From Rhodovulum bhavnagarense (GTDB lineage: Bacteria > Pseudomonadota > Alphaproteobacteria > Rhodobacterales > Rhodobacteraceae), in contig NZ_SLXU01000003.1 of the NCBI RefSeq assembly GCF_004343505.1, positions 124,001 to 188,000 on the forward strand: 64,000 nucleotides of DNA. Direction: 5' to 3'. This document shows, piece after piece, positions 24,905 through 33,190 of the stretch. The first letter of the stretch is position 1, and each line of letters begins with the position of its first letter. The notes beneath the pieces are model-generated. The model saw only the letters and a program-made list of their open reading frames with translations, was not told the DNA's origin and ran no database searches. The translations under genes were made by a program, and so were the position numbers.

Positions 24905-25009
24905 GGGCACGGGCCTCTTGCAGCGGCGTCTGCCGGATATCTTGCCTTTGCCCATCTTGCGAGAGCGCCGACCCCTTCACAAGAGCGATTGCACCGGTCT
25001 GGGTCTTGC

Positions 25010-25849
25010 TCAGATACCGCGCCGTGCCATAAAGGCCAGCCGCTCGAACAATTGAACGTCCTGTTCGTTTTTCAACAGCGCGCCATGCAGCCGGGGCAGG
25101 GCGGTCTTGCCCTCGCGACGCAGGTCCTCGGGGCTCAGATCCTCGGCCAGAAGCAGTTTCAGCCAGTCCAGCACCTCCGATGTCGAGGGCCTTTTCTTTA
25201 ACCCGTCCGTCTCACGGATCTCGTAGAACCGGGTCAGCGCCGCATGCAGAAGATCGCGCTTGATGCCGGGGTGATGAACCCCGACGATCCGTTTCATCGT
25301 CTCGATGTCGGGAAAGCGGATGTAGTGGAAGAAACAGCGCCGCAGGAATGCGTCGGGCAATTCCTTTTCGTTGTTCGAGGTGATGATGACAACGGGGCGC
25401 TGCGTCGCGCGCACCGTTTCGCCGGTTTCATAGACATGAAATTCCATCCGGTCGAGTTCCTGCAGCAGGTCGTTCGGAAACTCGATATCGGCCTTGTCGA
25501 TCTCATCGATTAGCAACACCACCTTGTGCGGTGCGGTGAACGCCTCCCACAGCTTGCCACGCCTGATATAGTTGGCAATGTCATGCACCCGCGCATCGCC
25601 CAGTTGGCTGTCGCGAAGGCGGCTGACGGCATCGTATTCATAAAGCCCCTGCTGGGCGCGGGTGGTCGACTTGATATGCCATTCGATCAGGGGCAGTCCC
25701 AGGCTCTGCGCGACCTGGCGGGCCAGTTCGGTCTTGCCGGTGCCCGGTTCGCCCTTGACCAGGAGCGGACGTTCCAGCGCGACGGCCGCGTTCACCGCAA
25801 CCGCCAGGTCGTCGGCGGCGACGTAACTGTCAGTGGAGCCGAACTGCAT
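25010..25849 (-). CDS. MoxR-family AAA+ ATPase
   Basis: A 279-residue ATPase of the MoxR type, acting as a chaperone with a VWA partner. Walker A is GEPGTGKT (33-40) and Walker B is VVLLIDEIDKAD (D115, E116). The sensor 1 Asn is in IITSNNEKELPDAF, and sensor 2 lies near RPSTSEVLDWLK. It heads a minus-strand run moxR-GNAT-DUF2927-CoxE. In E. coli and other bacteria MoxR/CoxE-type pairs support metal-centre assembly or envelope stress functions. Confidence 0.9.
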   Translation of the reverse strand: MQFGSTDSYVAADDLAVAVNAAVALERPLLVKGEPGTGKTELARQVAQSLGLPLIEWHIKSTTRAQQGLYEYDAVSRLRDSQLGDARVHDIANYIRRGKLWEAFTAPHKVVLLIDEIDKADIEFPNDLLQELDRMEFHVYETGETVRATQRPVVIITSNNEKELPDAFLRRCFFHYIRFPDIETMKRIVGVHHPGIKRDLLHAALTRFYEIRETDGLKKRPSTSEVLDWLKLLLAEDLSPEDLRREGKTALPRLHGALLKNEQDVQLFERLAFMARRGI

Positions 25850-26037
25850 GGGTCTCGTCCCCTATCCAATTGAAAATCCGGGGCGACCATAGCGCGCCTT
25901 TCCAAAGCTTCAAGCGGCATGTAACAGGCCATAGCATAGTGACAGATGGGTGCGATTGGGCTACACGCTGCCCCAGATGCGCCGGGGGAGAGTCGCAGAT
26001 GGATGATGGATCGTCCGGCAAAACCGAGGGAGCAGAG

Positions 26038-26460
26038 ATGAAAGCCGAAGTTTTCCTGCCCGACGATTACCGGCCTGCCGAAGACGAACCTTTCATGAAC
26101 GAGCGCCAGCTCGAATATTTCCGGCGCAAGCTGATCGGTCTCAAGAACGAGGTTCTCGACGAAAGCCGGAGCACGCTTGAAGGGTTGCAGGACGGAACGC
26201 GCAACATCCCCGATATCGCTGATCGCGCCAGCGAGGAAACGGATCGCGCCCTGGAACTGCGTATCCGTGACCGCCAGCGCAAGCTGGTCGCCAAGATCGA
26301 TGCCGCCCTGCGCCGGATCGAGAATGGTGATTACGGATATTGCCAGGAAACCGGGGAACCGATCTCGCTCAAGCGGCTCGATGCGCGTCCCACCACAACC
26401 CTGAGCCTTGAGGCACAAGAGCGCCACGAGCGCCGAGAGCGTGTCCATCGCGACGACTGA
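26038..26460 (+). CDS. dksA: DksA-type RNA polymerase-binding regulator
   Basis: A 140-residue secondary-channel regulator acting with ppGpp. The coiled-coil tip motif is DIADRA (D59, D62, A64), preceded and followed by long coiled coil. The zinc-finger region has only C102: the other three ligand positions of E. coli DksA are T105, S123 and A126 (GYCQETGEPI, RPTTTLSLEAQ). Rhodobacter sphaeroides DksA is known to have a reduced set of cysteines. The ATG at 26038 has GGGAGC upstream and fits the family start MKAEVFLPDDY; an in-frame ATG at 25999 is less likely. It is divergent from moxR. Confidence 0.92.
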   Translation: MKAEVFLPDDYRPAEDEPFMNERQLEYFRRKLIGLKNEVLDESRSTLEGLQDGTRNIPDIADRASEETDRALELRIRDRQRKLVAKIDAALRRIENGDYGYCQETGEPISLKRLDARPTTTLSLEAQERHERRERVHRDD

Positions 26461-26494
26461 GGCGGAACGAAAAGCCCGTCAAAGAGAGGGCATC

Positions 26495-27688
26495 ATGGCC
26501 TTGCAAGGACGAAAAATCACTGTTCTGGGTGCCGGTATCGCCGGTCTCGCTGTTGCCACAGTGCTCGCCCGTCATGGTGCAGAGGTCGTCGTACTCGAGC
26601 GCGCAGATGCCATTCGCGAGGTAGGGGCGGGGCTACAGATCAGTCCCAACGGTGTCAGCGTGCTTGATGCGCTTGGGCTCGGCGAGACGCTGGCCCGGAT
26701 CGGCATGCGCGGGCGCGAGGTGGTGCTGCGCGACTTTCGCCAAGGGCGCGAGGTGCTGCGTCTTGACCTGTCGCGTTCGGAGGGCGGGTATTATTTCATT
26801 CACCGGGCCGACCTGATCGACATGTTGGCGGATGCCGCGCGGGCCGCGGGCGTCCATATCAGGCTTTTGCACGAGATAACCGGCCTTGCGCTGGATGACG
26901 ACCGCGTGCACCTGAGTACGGCGCAGGGCGCGCATCTGGGGGCCGATTTGGTGATCGGGGCGGATGGGCTGCACTCGGTGGTGCGCGGGCTTTTGAATGG
27001 GCAGGCCTCGCCCGACTTTACCGGCCAGGTTGCCTGGCGGGCCACCGTGCCCGCCGATGGACGGGTGGCACCGATCGCCACCGTCCACATGGGGCCGGGG
27101 CGGCACCTTGTGCATTATCCGCTGAGGGGCGGCAAGCTGGTCAATATCGTCGCTGTCGAAGAACGTCGCGACTGGGTCGCCGAGGGCTGGAACCACGATG
27201 ATCAGCCCAACAACCTGCGCAGCGCCTTTGCAGGGTTCGGCGGCGCGGTGCCCGCGTTGCTGGAGCGGGTCGAAAAGGTCAATCTATGGGGCCTTTTCCG
27301 TCACCCGGTCGCAACCAACTGGCACAAGGGCCGTGCCGCGATCCTGGGCGATGCGGCACATCCCACTCTTCCCTTCCTCGCGCAGGGTGCCAACATGGCG
27401 CTGGAAGATGCCTGGGTGCTGGCTGCGGCTCTTGCCGCCCATGACGATCACGAAGCCGCCTTTGCCGCGTACCAGGCAGAGCGCCGTCCGCGCACGATGC
27501 GCATCGTCGATGCGGCAAGCCGCAATGCCCGCAATTACCACCTTTCCGGCCCGTTACGCATGGCCGCCCATGCCGCCTTGCGTGTTGGTGGCGCATTGGT
27601 GCCGGGCGCGCCGCTCAGGCGGTTCGACTGGCTTTACGCCTACGACGCCGCTGCGCGCCACCCGCTGGTGGCCGCACCGATGGGCTGA
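26495..27688 (+). CDS. FAD-dependent aromatic monooxygenase (salicylate hydroxylase / UbiH type)
   Basis: A 397-residue flavoprotein. The Rossmann motif is ITVLGAGIAGLAVATVLARHG near the N-terminus, a DG motif is in LVIGADGLHSVVR, and the FAD-ribityl GD motif is AAILGDAAHPTLPFLAQG. The order fits group A flavin hydroxylases such as salicylate or 3-hydroxybenzoate hydroxylases and ubiquinone-ring hydroxylases. The substrate is not evident, and no aromatic-ring catabolic genes are beside it. The ATG at 26495 has AGAGAGGG upstream and follows dksA by 34 bp, so it may share its transcript. Confidence 0.85.
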   Translation: MALQGRKITVLGAGIAGLAVATVLARHGAEVVVLERADAIREVGAGLQISPNGVSVLDALGLGETLARIGMRGREVVLRDFRQGREVLRLDLSRSEGGYYFIHRADLIDMLADAARAAGVHIRLLHEITGLALDDDRVHLSTAQGAHLGADLVIGADGLHSVVRGLLNGQASPDFTGQVAWRATVPADGRVAPIATVHMGPGRHLVHYPLRGGKLVNIVAVEERRDWVAEGWNHDDQPNNLRSAFAGFGGAVPALLERVEKVNLWGLFRHPVATNWHKGRAAILGDAAHPTLPFLAQGANMALEDAWVLAAALAAHDDHEAAFAAYQAERRPRTMRIVDAASRNARNYHLSGPLRMAAHAALRVGGALVPGAPLRRFDWLYAYDAAARHPLVAAPMG

Positions 27689-27691
27689 GGC

Positions 27692-28471
27692 TCAGGCGTC
27701 CAGCGTCAGCCAGACCGGAACGTGGTCAGAGGGTTTGTTGCCGCCGCGCAGCGCTGCCTCTATCCGGCAGTCGGTCATCAGGTCGGCGGCCTGCGGCGTC
27801 AGCAGCATGTGGTCGATGCGGATTCCGTCATTTCGGTCCCAGGCGCCGCGCTGGTAATCCCAGAAACTGTAATGGCCGGGCCCTTGGATGCGGGCCCGGA
27901 AAGCCTCGGTAAAGCCAAGGTTGACGATCCGTCGGAATGCCGCGCGGGTCCGGGGCAGGGCCAACGCATCCTCTGCCCAGGCCGCGGGGCGGGCGGCATC
28001 TTCGTCCTGGGGAATGACGTTGTAATCGCCAGCCATGATGGCGGGTTCCTCGGCTTCCAGCAGGTCACGGGCACGTTGCTCCAGCCGTTGCATCCAGGCC
28101 AGTTTGTAGTCGTATTTCGGCCCCGGCGCGGGATTGCCATTGGGCAGGTACAGACAACACAGGCGCACCGCGCGCGCGCCCATGACCGTGGCCTCGATCC
28201 AGCGCGCCTGGTCGTCGTCGTCATCGCCCGGCAGCCCACGGGTGACATCCTCCAGCGGTAGTTTCGAAAGGATTGCGACCCCGTTGAATCCCTTTTGCCC
28301 GTGGGTTTCCAGGTTATAGCCGCGCTCCTCGAACGGTTCTCGTGGAAACGCGGCGTCCTCGGACTTGATCTCCTGCAACAGCGCGACATCGGGGCCGGCC
28401 TCATCCAGCCATTTCAACACGGTCTCGATCCGCGCCTTCACGCCGTTTATGTTGAACGTGGCGATCTGCAT
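27692..28471 (-). CDS. xthA: Exodeoxyribonuclease III (AP endonuclease)
   Basis: DNA-repair endonuclease/exonuclease of the ExoIII family, 259 residues. Family motifs are MQIATFNINGVKAR at the start, LLQEIKSEDAAFP with the Mg-binding Glu, the DYNVIP(Q) segment with active-site Asp, GFTEAFR, YSFWDYQ, IDHMLLT with the Asp-His pair, and a C-terminal PSDHVPVW. It ends three bases from the converging monooxygenase gene. A short inverted-repeat element separates it from the flavoprotein upstream. Confidence 0.95.
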   Translation of the reverse strand: MQIATFNINGVKARIETVLKWLDEAGPDVALLQEIKSEDAAFPREPFEERGYNLETHGQKGFNGVAILSKLPLEDVTRGLPGDDDDDQARWIEATVMGARAVRLCCLYLPNGNPAPGPKYDYKLAWMQRLEQRARDLLEAEEPAIMAGDYNVIPQDEDAARPAAWAEDALALPRTRAAFRRIVNLGFTEAFRARIQGPGHYSFWDYQRGAWDRNDGIRIDHMLLTPQAADLMTDCRIEAALRGGNKPSDHVPVWLTLDA

Positions 28472-28490
28472 CCGTGCACCCCCGAGGTTC

Positions 28491-28573
28491 CTGCTTTGGG
28501 CGAAATATCCCCGCCGGAGGCGAGGAAGTCCATGGCAGGACCGCCTTCGGCGAGGATATTTTCACCAAAGCAG
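28491..28573. repeat. Imperfect long inverted repeat (intergenic element)
   Basis: The arms are 28491-28521 and 28543-28573, about 31 bases each, with a 21-base middle. Each arm contains a version of CTGCTTTGG...AAATATCC...CGCCG and its complement. The element fills the gap between the xthA start and the flavoprotein stop. A related motif, GGGTATTTCGGCCAAG, occurs at 47445-47460, so it looks like one copy of a dispersed Rhodobacterales intergenic repeat. Confidence 0.6.
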
Positions 28574-28574
28574 T

Positions 28575-29774
28575 TCAGAGCCTGGCGCGCTCGGCGATCG
28601 CCGTCCCCGCGGCCCAGCCCGAGGACCAGGCCCACTGGAAATTGTAACCGCCCAGCCAGCCGGTCACGTCCACCGCCTCGCCGATGGCGTAAAGGCCGGG
28701 GACGAGGCGGCTTTCCATGGTTCGGGCGTCCAGCCCTTCGGTCGCGATACCGCCCAGCATCACCTCGGCGGTGCGATAGCCCTCTGTGCCCGTCGGGGTC
28801 AACCGCCAGTCGGACAGTGCCGCGGCCAGCAGCGCAAGATCGCAGGCGTCGAGCGCGGCCAACTGCCCGGTCAGCCCGGCGCGCGCGGCCACATGCGCGG
28901 CCAGGCGCGCGGGCAGGCGCGTGGCCAGCGCGTTGGCCACGTTCTTGCGGCCCGCGCTGGCCCTGATCTCTTCCAGTGCCTGCCCGGCGTTCTGTCCGGG
29001 CAAGAGGTCGATCACGATTTCCTCGCCTTCGCGCCAGTAGGACGAGATTTGCAGCATGGCGGGCCCCGAGAGCCCCCGGTGAGTGATCAGCATCGCCTCT
29101 GAGAAGCTGATTTTGCCCAGGCTTGTACGGACCGGCGCGGCGAGGCCTGCAAGCGGTTTGAGCGAGTCCAGCGCAGGGCCTGAGAGGGTGAAGGGGACCA
29201 GCGCGGGACGGGTATCGGCGATCCGGTGGCCGAACTGGCGAGCGATACGAAGGGAAAAATCGGTTGCACCCATTCCCGGGATCGACTTGCCGCCGGTGGC
29301 CAGCACCAGCGTGGCGGCGCGCAGGCGTTTTCCGTTATCGAGTTGGACGTGAAAGCCCGCGTCGTCATGGGCGATCCCGGCCGCGCCGACACCCAACTGA
29401 AGTCGCGCGCCGGACCGGTTCATCTCCGCCAGCAGCATGTCGACGATCTGAGTGGCTTTCCCGTCGCAAAAGAGCTGGCCCCGGGACTTTTCATGCCAGG
29501 CGATGCGGTGCCGCCCGACCATGTCGAGGAAATCCCACTGGGTATAGCGGGCCAGGGCGGATTTGACGAAATGCGGGTTTTCGGACAGGTAGTTGGCCGC
29601 TCCCGCATGCAGGTTCGTGAAATTGCATCGCCCGCCGCCCGAAATACGGATCTTTTCCCCCGGTGCGCGCGCGTGGTCGATCACCATGACCCGTGCACCG
29701 CGCCCGGCGGCATGGGTCGCGCACATCATTCCCGCGGCGCCCGCGCCGATGATCAGGCAATCGAGATCTGTCAT
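28575..29774 (-). CDS. HI0933/YhiN-family FAD-dependent oxidoreductase
   Basis: A 399-residue flavoprotein. The N-terminal dinucleotide motif is IIGAGAAGMMCATHAAGRGA, followed by EKIRISGGGRCNFTNL, the family's most characteristic block. Later it has LVLATGGKSIPGMGATDF and the C-terminal GEAVDVTGWLGGYNFQWAW. The reaction is unknown; related proteins have been linked to tRNA or quinone reduction without firm proof. It is the last gene of a group transcribed leftward, 42 bp from the b561 gene. Confidence 0.88.
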   Translation of the reverse strand: MTDLDCLIIGAGAAGMMCATHAAGRGARVMVIDHARAPGEKIRISGGGRCNFTNLHAGAANYLSENPHFVKSALARYTQWDFLDMVGRHRIAWHEKSRGQLFCDGKATQIVDMLLAEMNRSGARLQLGVGAAGIAHDDAGFHVQLDNGKRLRAATLVLATGGKSIPGMGATDFSLRIARQFGHRIADTRPALVPFTLSGPALDSLKPLAGLAAPVRTSLGKISFSEAMLITHRGLSGPAMLQISSYWREGEEIVIDLLPGQNAGQALEEIRASAGRKNVANALATRLPARLAAHVAARAGLTGQLAALDACDLALLAAALSDWRLTPTGTEGYRTAEVMLGGIATEGLDARTMESRLVPGLYAIGEAVDVTGWLGGYNFQWAWSSGWAAGTAIAERARL

Positions 29775-29815
29775 GGAGGGGTATTGCGCGTGGGCTGCGC
29801 CTGCCGCCTGTGCGC

Positions 29816-30421
29816 TCAGCCGTCCTTGCGGACGGTCTTGCGCCCGGTGACCATCGGGGTCACGAGGTTTTCACCCTTCCACTTGTTGTAGAAACCGATG
29901 GCGGCGACGTGCAGCGCGACAAGGCCGAGGACAACCCAGCCCATCACGTCATGCAGCGACAGCGCCGCCAGCCGGCTGTCGGAGCCCACGTATTTGGCAA
30001 GCGGGCCGACATTGATGTAATCCTCGGGGTCGACGAACAGGCCCGACCCAGCCTGCACGGCCAGCACCGCCAGCAGAACGAAGACGAAAAACCCGCCCAG
30101 CGGGTTGTGCCCGCGCCAGTAAGACGGCTTGCGGCGAAACATGCCGAAAACATATTTCAGGATCGAGAACGGCCCGTAGGCAAAATTCGCGAACCGGGCG
30201 TGTTCGGGGCCGACAAAGCCCCAGATCACGCGAAAGGCAAGCAGCCCGAGCACCGCGTAGCCGAAATAGAAATGCAGCGTCATGACGTCCGGGCCGAACT
30301 GGCCCAGACCCCAGGCCGCGACCACGCAGAGCGTGAGCGACCAGTGAAAGATCCGCAACAGCGGATCCCAGACGCGGACGGTTTCCAGATCGGATCTATC
30401 GGTGCTCGGGCTCTTGGTCAT
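29816..30421 (-). CDS. Cytochrome b561-family membrane protein
   Basis: A 201-residue integral membrane di-heme cytochrome b with four helices. Candidate heme His residues occur in RIFHWSL, TLHFYFGYAVLG, SLHDVMGWVVLG and VALHVAAIGF. The C-terminus is a basic cytosolic tail. It starts three bases after the cytochrome c' gene ends, so the two form an operon in which b561 may exchange electrons with quinone and the periplasmic c-type cytochrome. Confidence 0.88.
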   Translation of the reverse strand: MTKSPSTDRSDLETVRVWDPLLRIFHWSLTLCVVAAWGLGQFGPDVMTLHFYFGYAVLGLLAFRVIWGFVGPEHARFANFAYGPFSILKYVFGMFRRKPSYWRGHNPLGGFFVFVLLAVLAVQAGSGLFVDPEDYINVGPLAKYVGSDSRLAALSLHDVMGWVVLGLVALHVAAIGFYNKWKGENLVTPMVTGRKTVRKDG

Positions 30422-30424
30422 GGA

Positions 30425-30880
30425 TCAGAAATCCTTGGCGCGGTAGTCGTCATGGCAACCCTTGCAGGTGCCGCCGACCTTTTGCAGGGCCTTGCCCATC
30501 TCTGCCTTGTCGAGACCGGCCACCTCGTTCAGTTCGTTGACCGCCTGGACATAGGCCATGCCCTTTTCACCGACACCGGCCTGGTCTTCCCAGATGGCGG
30601 GCAGGGCGCGGGTCTTGCCGGGCATGTCGGCATTCGAGGTGCCGGGCGCATAAAGGTGGCCGATGTTGTACTGGGTCATGATCTTGAGGTTGCCGGCCAG
30701 GGTCTCTGCGCGGGCACCGTCATACTCGACGTCGCCCTTGGCCATTGCGCTCAGGCCGGCCATGTTGGCGCCCAGCATCTTGTAGTAGCCGCGGCGGGCC
30801 TCGACGAGATCTTCAAGGCCGGCGGCAAAGGCACCGGCCGGGGCGGCGGCGATGAGGGCAGTCAGAAGAACCTTGCGCAT
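30425..30880 (-). CDS. Cytochrome c'-type protein
   Basis: A 151-residue periplasmic protein with a signal peptide (RKVLLTALIAAAPAGAFAAG). It is a four-helix-bundle cytochrome c' with its single heme site, CKGCH, near the C-terminus (VGGTCKGCHDDYRAKDF). Class II cytochromes bind NO or CO at a five-coordinate heme, and roles in NO defence are known for some. The ATG at 30880 has GGAG about six bases upstream. The partner is the b561 gene three bases downstream. Confidence 0.93.
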   Translation of the reverse strand: MRKVLLTALIAAAPAGAFAAGLEDLVEARRGYYKMLGANMAGLSAMAKGDVEYDGARAETLAGNLKIMTQYNIGHLYAPGTSNADMPGKTRALPAIWEDQAGVGEKGMAYVQAVNELNEVAGLDKAEMGKALQKVGGTCKGCHDDYRAKDF

Positions 30881-31048
30881 GAAATGCTCCTTCAGTGCGG
30901 TGTCAATTCGAGGTTGCGATAGCACGCGACAGTTACACGGTCACGTTACGGATTTCCGTCGCCCATATCACGATTTCGTGCCATGGGGTCCAGCGACGCA
31001 CCGGCGGCATCTTGCCGATTTTCGGCGGTTTTCGCTGGCGTGGGTCTC

Positions 31049-31780
31049 TCATGATGTGGGGTCCTGCGCAAGCGCATCTACCGCGCGCAGTTGCACAGAC
31101 TGGGTGCGTCCGGCGCGGGCCGCAGCGACCAGTGCAGCAAAGATCGCGCGCTGTCGGCGCGCATAGACGAGATGCTCGGGGTGCCACTGGACACCCAGGG
31201 CAAAGGGGTCGCGGGTTCGTTCCACCGCCTGGATCATGCCGCCACGGTCATGGGCGGCAATGCACAGGTCGCGGCCCAGCCGGTCGATTGCCTGGGAGTG
31301 CAGGGCATTGACCCTCATCTTGTCGGTCCCCGCGATCGCCGCCAGTCGGGTCCGCGGGCAGACATTCACCTGTTTGCGCGGCAGGATCGTCCAGTGCCGG
31401 TCAGAGCCTGCGTGAACCTCGTAAGCGTTCTGGTGGAGCGTGCCGCCCAGCGCAACGTTGATCATCTGGGCGCCGCGACAGATGCCCAGCACGGGCATGT
31501 CGCGGGCGATTGCGGCCTTTATCAGATCACGTTCCAGCGCGTCGCGGGCCGGGTCCAGGCGGGCGGCGGCGACCATCTGCATCATCCCGTAGAGATGGGG
31601 CGAGATATCGTCGCCGCCGCCGATTACAAGGCCGTCCACGCAGTCAAGATCCGCGTTGCGCCCCGTTCCCCAGCGCACCGCCCGCCCGCCAGCCAGCCAC
31701 AGGTTGAGTGCGACCAAGGGAAAAATGCGCCAGCCCGACCGTTTCGAGGTGGTCACGGCGATCCGGGGTCTGGGGGTCAT
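31049..31780 (-). CDS. Class I glutamine amidotransferase / gamma-glutamyl hydrolase (peptidase C26)
   Basis: A 243-residue PuuD/C26-type enzyme that cleaves gamma-glutamyl bonds. The nucleophile elbow is LGICRGAQMINVALGGTLHQ, and the catalytic His-Glu pair is in GVQWHPEHL. The GGGDDISPHLYG loop is also typical. The ATG at 31780 lies within the stop codon of the amidoligase gene, so the two enzymes are translationally coupled. A ligase paired with a gamma-glutamyl hydrolase suggests making and trimming a glutamyl-linked product; what it is cannot be told from the sequence. Confidence 0.88.
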   Translation of the reverse strand: MTPRPRIAVTTSKRSGWRIFPLVALNLWLAGGRAVRWGTGRNADLDCVDGLVIGGGDDISPHLYGMMQMVAAARLDPARDALERDLIKAAIARDMPVLGICRGAQMINVALGGTLHQNAYEVHAGSDRHWTILPRKQVNVCPRTRLAAIAGTDKMRVNALHSQAIDRLGRDLCIAAHDRGGMIQAVERTRDPFALGVQWHPEHLVYARRQRAIFAALVAAARAGRTQSVQLRAVDALAQDPTS

Positions 31781-32781
31781 GGGCCGGCCCATAGCGCCAG
31801 TTCGTCAAGCCGTGTCTCGACATGGGCCAGCCAGTCGGGACGGGTGCTGATGAATTGGCCGCGATAGTCCAGCCAATCATCGGCCAGCCGGTCCAGATCC
31901 ATGGGTCTGGCTGCCAGCGCCTCGACCATCGCCCAGCGATTCCACTCATACGCGATGCGCCAGCCGATCTCGTCGATGCGGCAATCGGGCAGGCGATAGT
32001 GAAAGGCAGGGCGGGCCGATACCGATCGCGCCTCGTCGCCCAGCGCGGCGCACAGGCGATCCTCGTCGAGGTGGCGCAGGCAGGGCAAAAGGTCCAGCCC
32101 CCTGTTTCGGGTAGGCGTATCGGCCAGGTAGGCCTCTACGAGCGCGTCCAGCGACCAGGTCCGCGCCTCACCCGCCAGCCGGTCGACAAAGCGGCGGGGA
32201 TAGGGCTCGATGAAAGGCATGACGCGGCGCGACGGGTCGATCGGATCGGCATTTCGCAACCAGTCTTCAAGAAGGGCAAAGGCGCGCAATACCGGCAGGA
32301 TCGCCCCTGCCGTTTCATCCGCGATCTCGGGATTGAGGTGCAGCCCGTAGCCAAGAAACATCCCTTTACGGCTGCCTGTGGCGCCGGCTTTGCACAGATG
32401 GCCGCGCAGGTTTTCCAGCTCGGGCATGTCGTCGGGTGCAAGAGGGGGCGTGACGATTTCCACGGGCACCACGGCCCGTGACAGGTCAAGCCCCAGATCG
32501 GCAAGCGCGTTGCCCGCCTTGTCGCGCCAGGCGGTGTCCAGGCATATCCCGATATCGCCCAGCGTCGTGTCCTGCACGCTCAGTTCATGGGCATCTATCT
32601 GGCCGATCCGCCCGCCCAGTGCCGCGACGACCTGTTGGGCTGCCTCTGTCTCGGTCAGCCCTCCGAACTCGATCTCGACGCCGACGCGGCGTGGAAAGCC
32701 TTTTGCGGTCATACGCGGTGACAGGGGCAGGAACCGGTCGCGCGGGACAAGGGCGGTTATGCCATCCATGGGCGGATTCAC
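31777..32781 (-). CDS. Amidoligase-family protein (Amidoligase_2 / GCS2-like fold)
   Basis: A 334-residue protein with the family start GVEIEFGGLTETEAAQQVV, a GYGLHLNPEIADETAGAIL block and a late WRIAYEWNRWAMVEALAA stretch. Members are predicted to form amide bonds like gamma-glutamyl-cysteine or glutamine synthetases, and comparative work has linked them to class I amidotransferase-type partners. I use the GTG at 32781, overlapping the erpA-like stop; an ATG at 32769 is a close alternative. The direct downstream partner is the C26 hydrolase. No peptide substrate is evident nearby. Confidence 0.8.
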   Translation of the reverse strand: MNPPMDGITALVPRDRFLPLSPRMTAKGFPRRVGVEIEFGGLTETEAAQQVVAALGGRIGQIDAHELSVQDTTLGDIGICLDTAWRDKAGNALADLGLDLSRAVVPVEIVTPPLAPDDMPELENLRGHLCKAGATGSRKGMFLGYGLHLNPEIADETAGAILPVLRAFALLEDWLRNADPIDPSRRVMPFIEPYPRRFVDRLAGEARTWSLDALVEAYLADTPTRNRGLDLLPCLRHLDEDRLCAALGDEARSVSARPAFHYRLPDCRIDEIGWRIAYEWNRWAMVEALAARPMDLDRLADDWLDYRGQFISTRPDWLAHVETRLDELALWAGP

Positions 32782-33107
32782 ATTGCGAACGAGGTTCCGC
32801 AGCCGCAGGAACTTGACGCGTTGGGGTTGTCGATGGTGAATCGCGCGCCGATCAGCTCCTCGGAAAAGTCGATCACCGCCGATTGCAGGAAGGGCAGGGA
32901 AACGGGGTCGACCACCACGGTTTCGCCCGCGCCTTGCAGTACCAGGTCGTCCTCGGCCACCTCATCGAGCCGGATATCGTATTGAAACCCCGAGCATCCA
33001 CCGCCCTCGACGGCGATACGAAGCGCCTTGCCCTGGCTGGCGGCCCCGATTTCCTTGAGCCGTTCAAAGGCGCGGTCGGTCACTTTGGGGGGAAGGTTCA
33101 GGTGCAT
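32778..33107 (-). CDS. erpA: A-type iron-sulfur carrier (ErpA/IscA-like)
   Basis: A 109-residue HesB-family protein that delivers Fe-S clusters. The three conserved cysteines are in GGGCSGFQY and SCGCGTSF. The ATG at 33107 gives MHLNLPPKVTDRAF; upstream it is divergent from dgt with an 83-bp gap. Its stop overlaps the amidoligase start, an unusual neighbour for an Fe-S carrier. Confidence 0.9.
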   Translation of the reverse strand: MHLNLPPKVTDRAFERLKEIGAASQGKALRIAVEGGGCSGFQYDIRLDEVAEDDLVLQGAGETVVVDPVSLPFLQSAVIDFSEELIGARFTIDNPNASSSCGCGTSFAM

Positions 33108-33190
33108 CGCGTGGCGTTTCCCTGTGTCAAAACGTTCATTTCCTGAATATATGGGCCGAAATAACGTCGGAACAAGCAACGAGACGGCCC

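Noticed and set aside
30901-30906. TTGACA on the minus strand as a -35 box for the cytochrome c' gene
   Set aside because: It is only about 20 bases from the ATG, too near to leave room for a -10 box and start site.
30924-30945. Direct GTTAC repeat upstream of the cytochrome c' gene
   Set aside because: Only five bases per copy; too short to support a site.
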